A DNA stretch of 8,337 nucleotides. It comes from Candidatus Omnitrophota bacterium. Its GTDB lineage: Bacteria > Omnitrophota > Omnitrophia > Omnitrophales > Aquincolibacteriaceae. The stretch is from positions 4,528 through 12,864 of the forward strand of contig JAHFHB010000026.1 in assembly GCA_023247135.1 (NCBI GenBank), in the 5' to 3' direction. The number at the start of each line of letters is the position of its first letter. Within the stretch, counting starts at the first letter, position 1. The position numbers and the translations under genes were made by a program. Below the pieces are notes generated by a model that was not told where the DNA came from, did no database searches, and saw only the letters and a program-made list of their open reading frames with translations. Positions 5,910-8,337 of the stretch are shown one piece after another.

Positions 5910-7574
5910 CTACATGGACTCGGGCTGAGAGATTCCGAGCAGGCGCAGGCCATTACGCAGCGTGATGCGGGCCGCCTCGACAAGCATCAGGCGCGCGGCC
6001 GTGAGCGCTTCATCTTCCGTAACCACGCGGGCGTGGGCATAAAAACGGTGAAAGGTGGCGGCCAGCTCGCGCAGGTAATCGGCAAGGCGGTACGGTTCCG
6101 ACATCTGGCTGGCCTGAACCAGCGCCTTGGGGAATTCCGAAATCGTTTTGATCAAATCCAGGTCCTGCGGCGTATTGAGCCGTGCAAGGTCTGCCGACTT
6201 CGGCACGGCGCGCCCTGAGAACCGGATCAGGCTGGCGATACGCGCATGCGCGTATTGCAGGTAATAAACGGGATTTTCGTCGGATTTTTTTTTCGCCAGC
6301 TCCAGATCAAAATCCAGCGGGGTTTCAACCCGGCGCATGATGAAGAAAAACCGCGCCGCATCCGGCCCCACTTCCTGGCGCAATGCTTCCAGCGTCACAA
6401 ACTCACCGGCACGCGTGGACATGCGGACCTGCACTCCGCCGCGGTAAAGCGTCGTCAGCTGGACAATCAAAACGTGAATCTGCTTCTCGTTATAACCCAG
6501 CGCCTGACAGGCGGCTTTGAGGCGCGTCACGTAGCTGTGGTGATCCGGCCCCCACAGGTTGATGACTTGATCGAAACCGCGTTGAAATTTCGAAAGATGG
6601 TAAGCAATGTCAGGCGCCAGATACGTGTATTCGCCCGTTGACTTTTTAACGACCCGGTCTTTGTCATCGCCAAACGCAGTGGAACGAAACCAGAGTGCCC
6701 CGTCCTGTTCATAAAGATGGCCCTTTTCGCGCAGCAGCTCCAACGTTTTCTCGACCGCATCTTTCTCGTAAAGCGTACTTTCACTGAAGTAGTGATCGAA
6801 AGAAACGTCGATCGCCGCCAAATCCTTGCGAATCAGCTCCATCATCGTTTCTCCGGCAAAAAGGCGCGCCTGCTGAATCGCCTCTTCCGGGCTCCGGCTG
6901 AGCAATTCGTCTTTGCGCTGCGCCGCGAGGGCTTTGGCAATGTCGCGGATGTAGCTCCCGTGATAACCGTCCTCCGGAAAAACAGACTCCATCTCAAATT
7001 CTTCCAGATAACGTGCCCAAACGCTGGCCCCCAGAAGATTCATCTGGCGGCCGGCATCATTCAAATAATACTCCGCCGTCACGTCATGGCCGGTATGCCG
7101 CAGAATCCTGACCAGCGAGTCCCCGATCGCCGCTTGCCGTCCGTGCGCGATGGTCAGCGGGCCGGTCGGGTTTGCGCTGACAAATTCCACCACCACTTTT
7201 TTACCAGCCCCGAATTCCGACTCGCCGTAGCGTTCATCCTGCCGCAACACCACGTCGATCAAACTGCTAACGGAGTCCTGCGACACGTAAAAATTAAGAA
7301 AACCCGCACCGGCGACTTCCACGCGTGTGATAAAGGCCAGTTCCTTTTTTTCACGGCGGCGGGCCAGAACCGCGGTTTTGATTTCTTCAGCCACCGCCTT
7401 TGGGGCTTTACGCACCTGACGCGCGACCTTGAAAGCCGCGTTGGCCGCGTAATCGCCGTGCGCGGGATCTTTGCTGACCTGAATGTCGTAGGTTAAATCC
7501 TGAACCGGAGCGCCCCAGCCGGCGGCAAGCTCCTGAATGATGGCATCGAGGATGTGGCGGATTTTTTGTTCCAT
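5910..7574 (-). CDS. argS: Arginyl-tRNA synthetase
   Basis: Class I synthetase that charges tRNA-Arg with arginine in the cytoplasm. The 554-residue protein has the ArgRS-specific N-terminal domain (about 1-95), the Rossmann catalytic core starting at VVEFVSANPTGPL (about 128-140), and a C-terminal DALR anticodon-binding domain (about 435-554) ending in the family-like NGLRLLGISQPESM. The KMSKS-equivalent loop is VRMSTRAGEF at 383-392, a common ArgRS variant. The HIGH-equivalent motif reads TIAH (141-144) followed by GRQAAIGDSL: the first His and the Gly of the usual HVGH are replaced by Thr and Ala, while the last His is kept. Everything else looks intact, so it is probably functional. The ATG is 28 bases after the rsfS stop, without a strong ribosome binding site. 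A run of nine A codes for Lys428-430 (6285-6293). Confidence 0.97.
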   Translation of the reverse strand: MEQKIRHILDAIIQELAAGWGAPVQDLTYDIQVSKDPAHGDYAANAAFKVARQVRKAPKAVAEEIKTAVLARRREKKELAFITRVEVAGAGFLNFYVSQDSVSSLIDVVLRQDERYGESEFGAGKKVVVEFVSANPTGPLTIAHGRQAAIGDSLVRILRHTGHDVTAEYYLNDAGRQMNLLGASVWARYLEEFEMESVFPEDGYHGSYIRDIAKALAAQRKDELLSRSPEEAIQQARLFAGETMMELIRKDLAAIDVSFDHYFSESTLYEKDAVEKTLELLREKGHLYEQDGALWFRSTAFGDDKDRVVKKSTGEYTYLAPDIAYHLSKFQRGFDQVINLWGPDHHSYVTRLKAACQALGYNEKQIHVLIVQLTTLYRGGVQVRMSTRAGEFVTLEALRQEVGPDAARFFFIMRRVETPLDFDLELAKKKSDENPVYYLQYAHARIASLIRFSGRAVPKSADLARLNTPQDLDLIKTISEFPKALVQASQMSEPYRLADYLRELAATFHRFYAHARVVTEDEALTAARLMLVEAARITLRNGLRLLGISQPESM

Positions 7575-7602
7575 ACGCGGCGCAATTCCGAGACGGACCC
7601 GA

Positions 7603-7938
7603 TCAGGTCACGATCTTGGCATTCCCCCATAAACGTTCCAGGCCGTAAAATTCCCGGACCGGCCGGTAGAAAACATGAATGATGACGCTGCCGTAATCCA
7701 TGAGAACCCATTTGCCCTCGATGAAACCCTCGACATGCAGCGGGCGCTCTTTCTTTTTTTTAAGCTCGTCCTGGACAAACTCGCCGATGGCGCGCACATG
7801 CGGATCGGAATTCCCATGCATAATGACAAAAAAACTCGCCATGCTGGACAATTTATGAATGTCCAGAATGACGGGCTCTTCCGCTTTTTTTTCGAGCGCC
7901 AGATCCCTGGCAAGTAAGGCAAGACGTTTAGCCAACAA
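7603..7938 (-). CDS. rsfS: Ribosomal silencing factor RsfS (YbeB/Iojap family)
   Basis: Binds protein L14 (uL14) of the large ribosomal subunit and blocks joining with the small subunit, lowering translation when nutrients are scarce. At 111 residues the protein has family length. Recognisable segments are EKKAEEPVILDIHKLSSMAS (16-35), FFVIMHGNSDPHVRAI (36-51) and DYGSVIIHVFYRPVREFYGL (81-100), followed by ERLWGNA. The start must be non-ATG: the frame is closed by a TGA at 7957-7959, and between it and the family N-terminus only tandem TTG codons (7936-7938 and 7933-7935) can start. GGAG at 7952-7955 is 13 bases before the first TTG, longer than ideal. In many bacteria rsfS follows nadD; here it follows an alanine dehydrogenase-like gene and leads into argS and miaA. 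Confidence 0.94.
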   Translation of the reverse strand: MLAKRLALLARDLALEKKAEEPVILDIHKLSSMASFFVIMHGNSDPHVRAIGEFVQDELKKKKERPLHVEGFIEGKWVLMDYGSVIIHVFYRPVREFYGLERLWGNAKIVT

Positions 7939-7978
7939 GACTTGTGATAAACTCCATCAAAGGTTAATAAAGCAGAGG

Positions 7979-7987
7979 ATTATAGCA
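7979..7987 (-). promoter_or_regulatory. Extended -10 promoter for the rsfS-argS-miaA operon
   Basis: The minus strand reads TGCTATAAT, an exact extended -10 element (TGn followed by consensus TATAAT). There is no recognisable -35 box at 16-18 bases, as is common for extended -10 promoters. Transcription would start near 7972, about 34 bases before the rsfS TTG start. The site is in the 65-base gap between the alanine dehydrogenase-like gene and rsfS, where an operon promoter is expected. An 8-base perfect palindrome (CGGGCCCG, 7992-7999) lies just upstream and could be a protein site or chance. Confidence 0.65.
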
Positions 7988-8004
7988 AAGCCGGGCCCGC
8001 GCCT

Positions 8005-8337
8005 CTAGCTTTTCTTATGGACCTCGCGAACCGCCGCCAAAAGAATGTCCCCTTGCAGGACATTCACGGCGCCTGCGAGTTCGGCGTACTGCCGCAGAGC
8101 CTTTTCCAGATCGTGTGCCATGGCCCGCGTGTACGGCAGTGAAACCTCGTCCAGTGCGAGCGTGGCAAAGCGCCCGGCCAACGCGGGAATATTCGGCACA
8201 CAAAACCGGACATTGCCGTTCCCGTCACGATACACGGGATCGTAGTATGACGTCGGCCGGGAACCCGGAAAATTCCCGCCTTGATCAATCGAGATGTCCA
8301 TCATGACTTTTTTAACCGTCCCAGAAGCAGCTTTGAG
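8005..8337 (-). CDS. ald: Alanine dehydrogenase-like protein, C-terminal part (cut by right window edge)
   Basis: Alanine dehydrogenase (AlaDH/PNT family) interconverts L-alanine and pyruvate with NAD and ammonia. The frame is open from the right edge for 110 codons to a TAG at 8005-8007. An internal ATG pair at 8299-8304 could be mistaken for a start, but the frame continues upstream. The visible part matches the end of the dinucleotide-binding domain and the returning C-terminal segment: VMMDISIDQGGNFPGSRPTS, then DPVY, FCVPNIPALAGRFATLAL and a helical tail. The Asp of DQGG corresponds to the conserved active-site Asp of alanine dehydrogenases (Asp270 in the M. tuberculosis enzyme). The catalytic Lys and His of the N-terminal domain lie outside. 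In place of the usual aromatic/Thr-rich end (NTY.G) it reads NVLQGDILL. An alanine dehydrogenase-like paralogue of other specificity cannot be excluded. Confidence 0.8.
   Translation of the reverse strand, partial: LKAASGTVKKVMMDISIDQGGNFPGSRPTSYYDPVYRDGNGNVRFCVPNIPALAGRFATLALDEVSLPYTRAMAHDLEKALRQYAELAGAVNVLQGDILLAAVREVHKKS

Noticed and set aside
6717..7496. 259-codon plus-strand open frame
   Set aside because: It lies wholly antisense to argS, has no family resemblance, and argS is certain. In GC-rich coding DNA long antisense frames are expected.
7974..8006. Five-base inverted repeat (AGAGG / CCTCT) flanking the rsfS -10 element
   Set aside because: The arms are too short and the loop too long to be distinguished from chance.

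Overview
The window is a densely packed stretch of bacterial chromosome. All eight genes lie on the minus strand, so the gene order along transcription runs from the right edge to the left edge. No mobile element, CRISPR array, tRNA or rRNA was seen, and the largest gap between genes is 136 bases. The gene content is housekeeping: tRNA modification and charging, ribosome silencing, central carbon metabolism, cold-shock response, cell-wall remodelling and recombinational repair. The bacterium cannot be named with certainty. The fused transaldolase/glucose-6-phosphate isomerase, the altered ArgRS HIGH motif, the lipoprotein amidase and the GC-rich look suggest an uncultured Gram-negative lineage. 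Candidatus Omnitrophota (OP3) is my best guess, at low to moderate confidence.

Layout from right to left, in the direction of transcription: (1) the C-terminal 110 codons of an alanine dehydrogenase-like protein, cut by the right edge. (2) An extended -10 promoter at 7979-7987, followed by rsfS (TTG start), argS and miaA, spaced 21-28 bases apart as a translation-related operon. (3) A near-consensus sigma-70-type promoter (TTGACA, 17-base spacer, GATAAT) that begins inside the last codons of miaA and drives a cold-shock protein gene. The leader this predicts is about 120 nt and contains a stem-loop with a T-rich tail that looks like an intrinsic terminator. (4) A 985-residue transaldolase/phosphoglucose isomerase fusion with a strong ribosome binding site, followed one base later by a LysM/amidase lipoprotein gene. 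(5) After 50 bases, the N-terminal 206 codons of recN, cut by the left edge.

The rsfS-argS-miaA group couples ribosome silencing, arginine charging and A37 tRNA modification. The csp, tal-pgi, amidase and recN genes follow on the same strand. No clear promoter is visible between them, so they may be partly co-transcribed from the csp promoter. The item most worth a second look is the csp control region, where a terminator-like hairpin sits between the promoter and its own gene. I see no clearly novel multi-gene system here.
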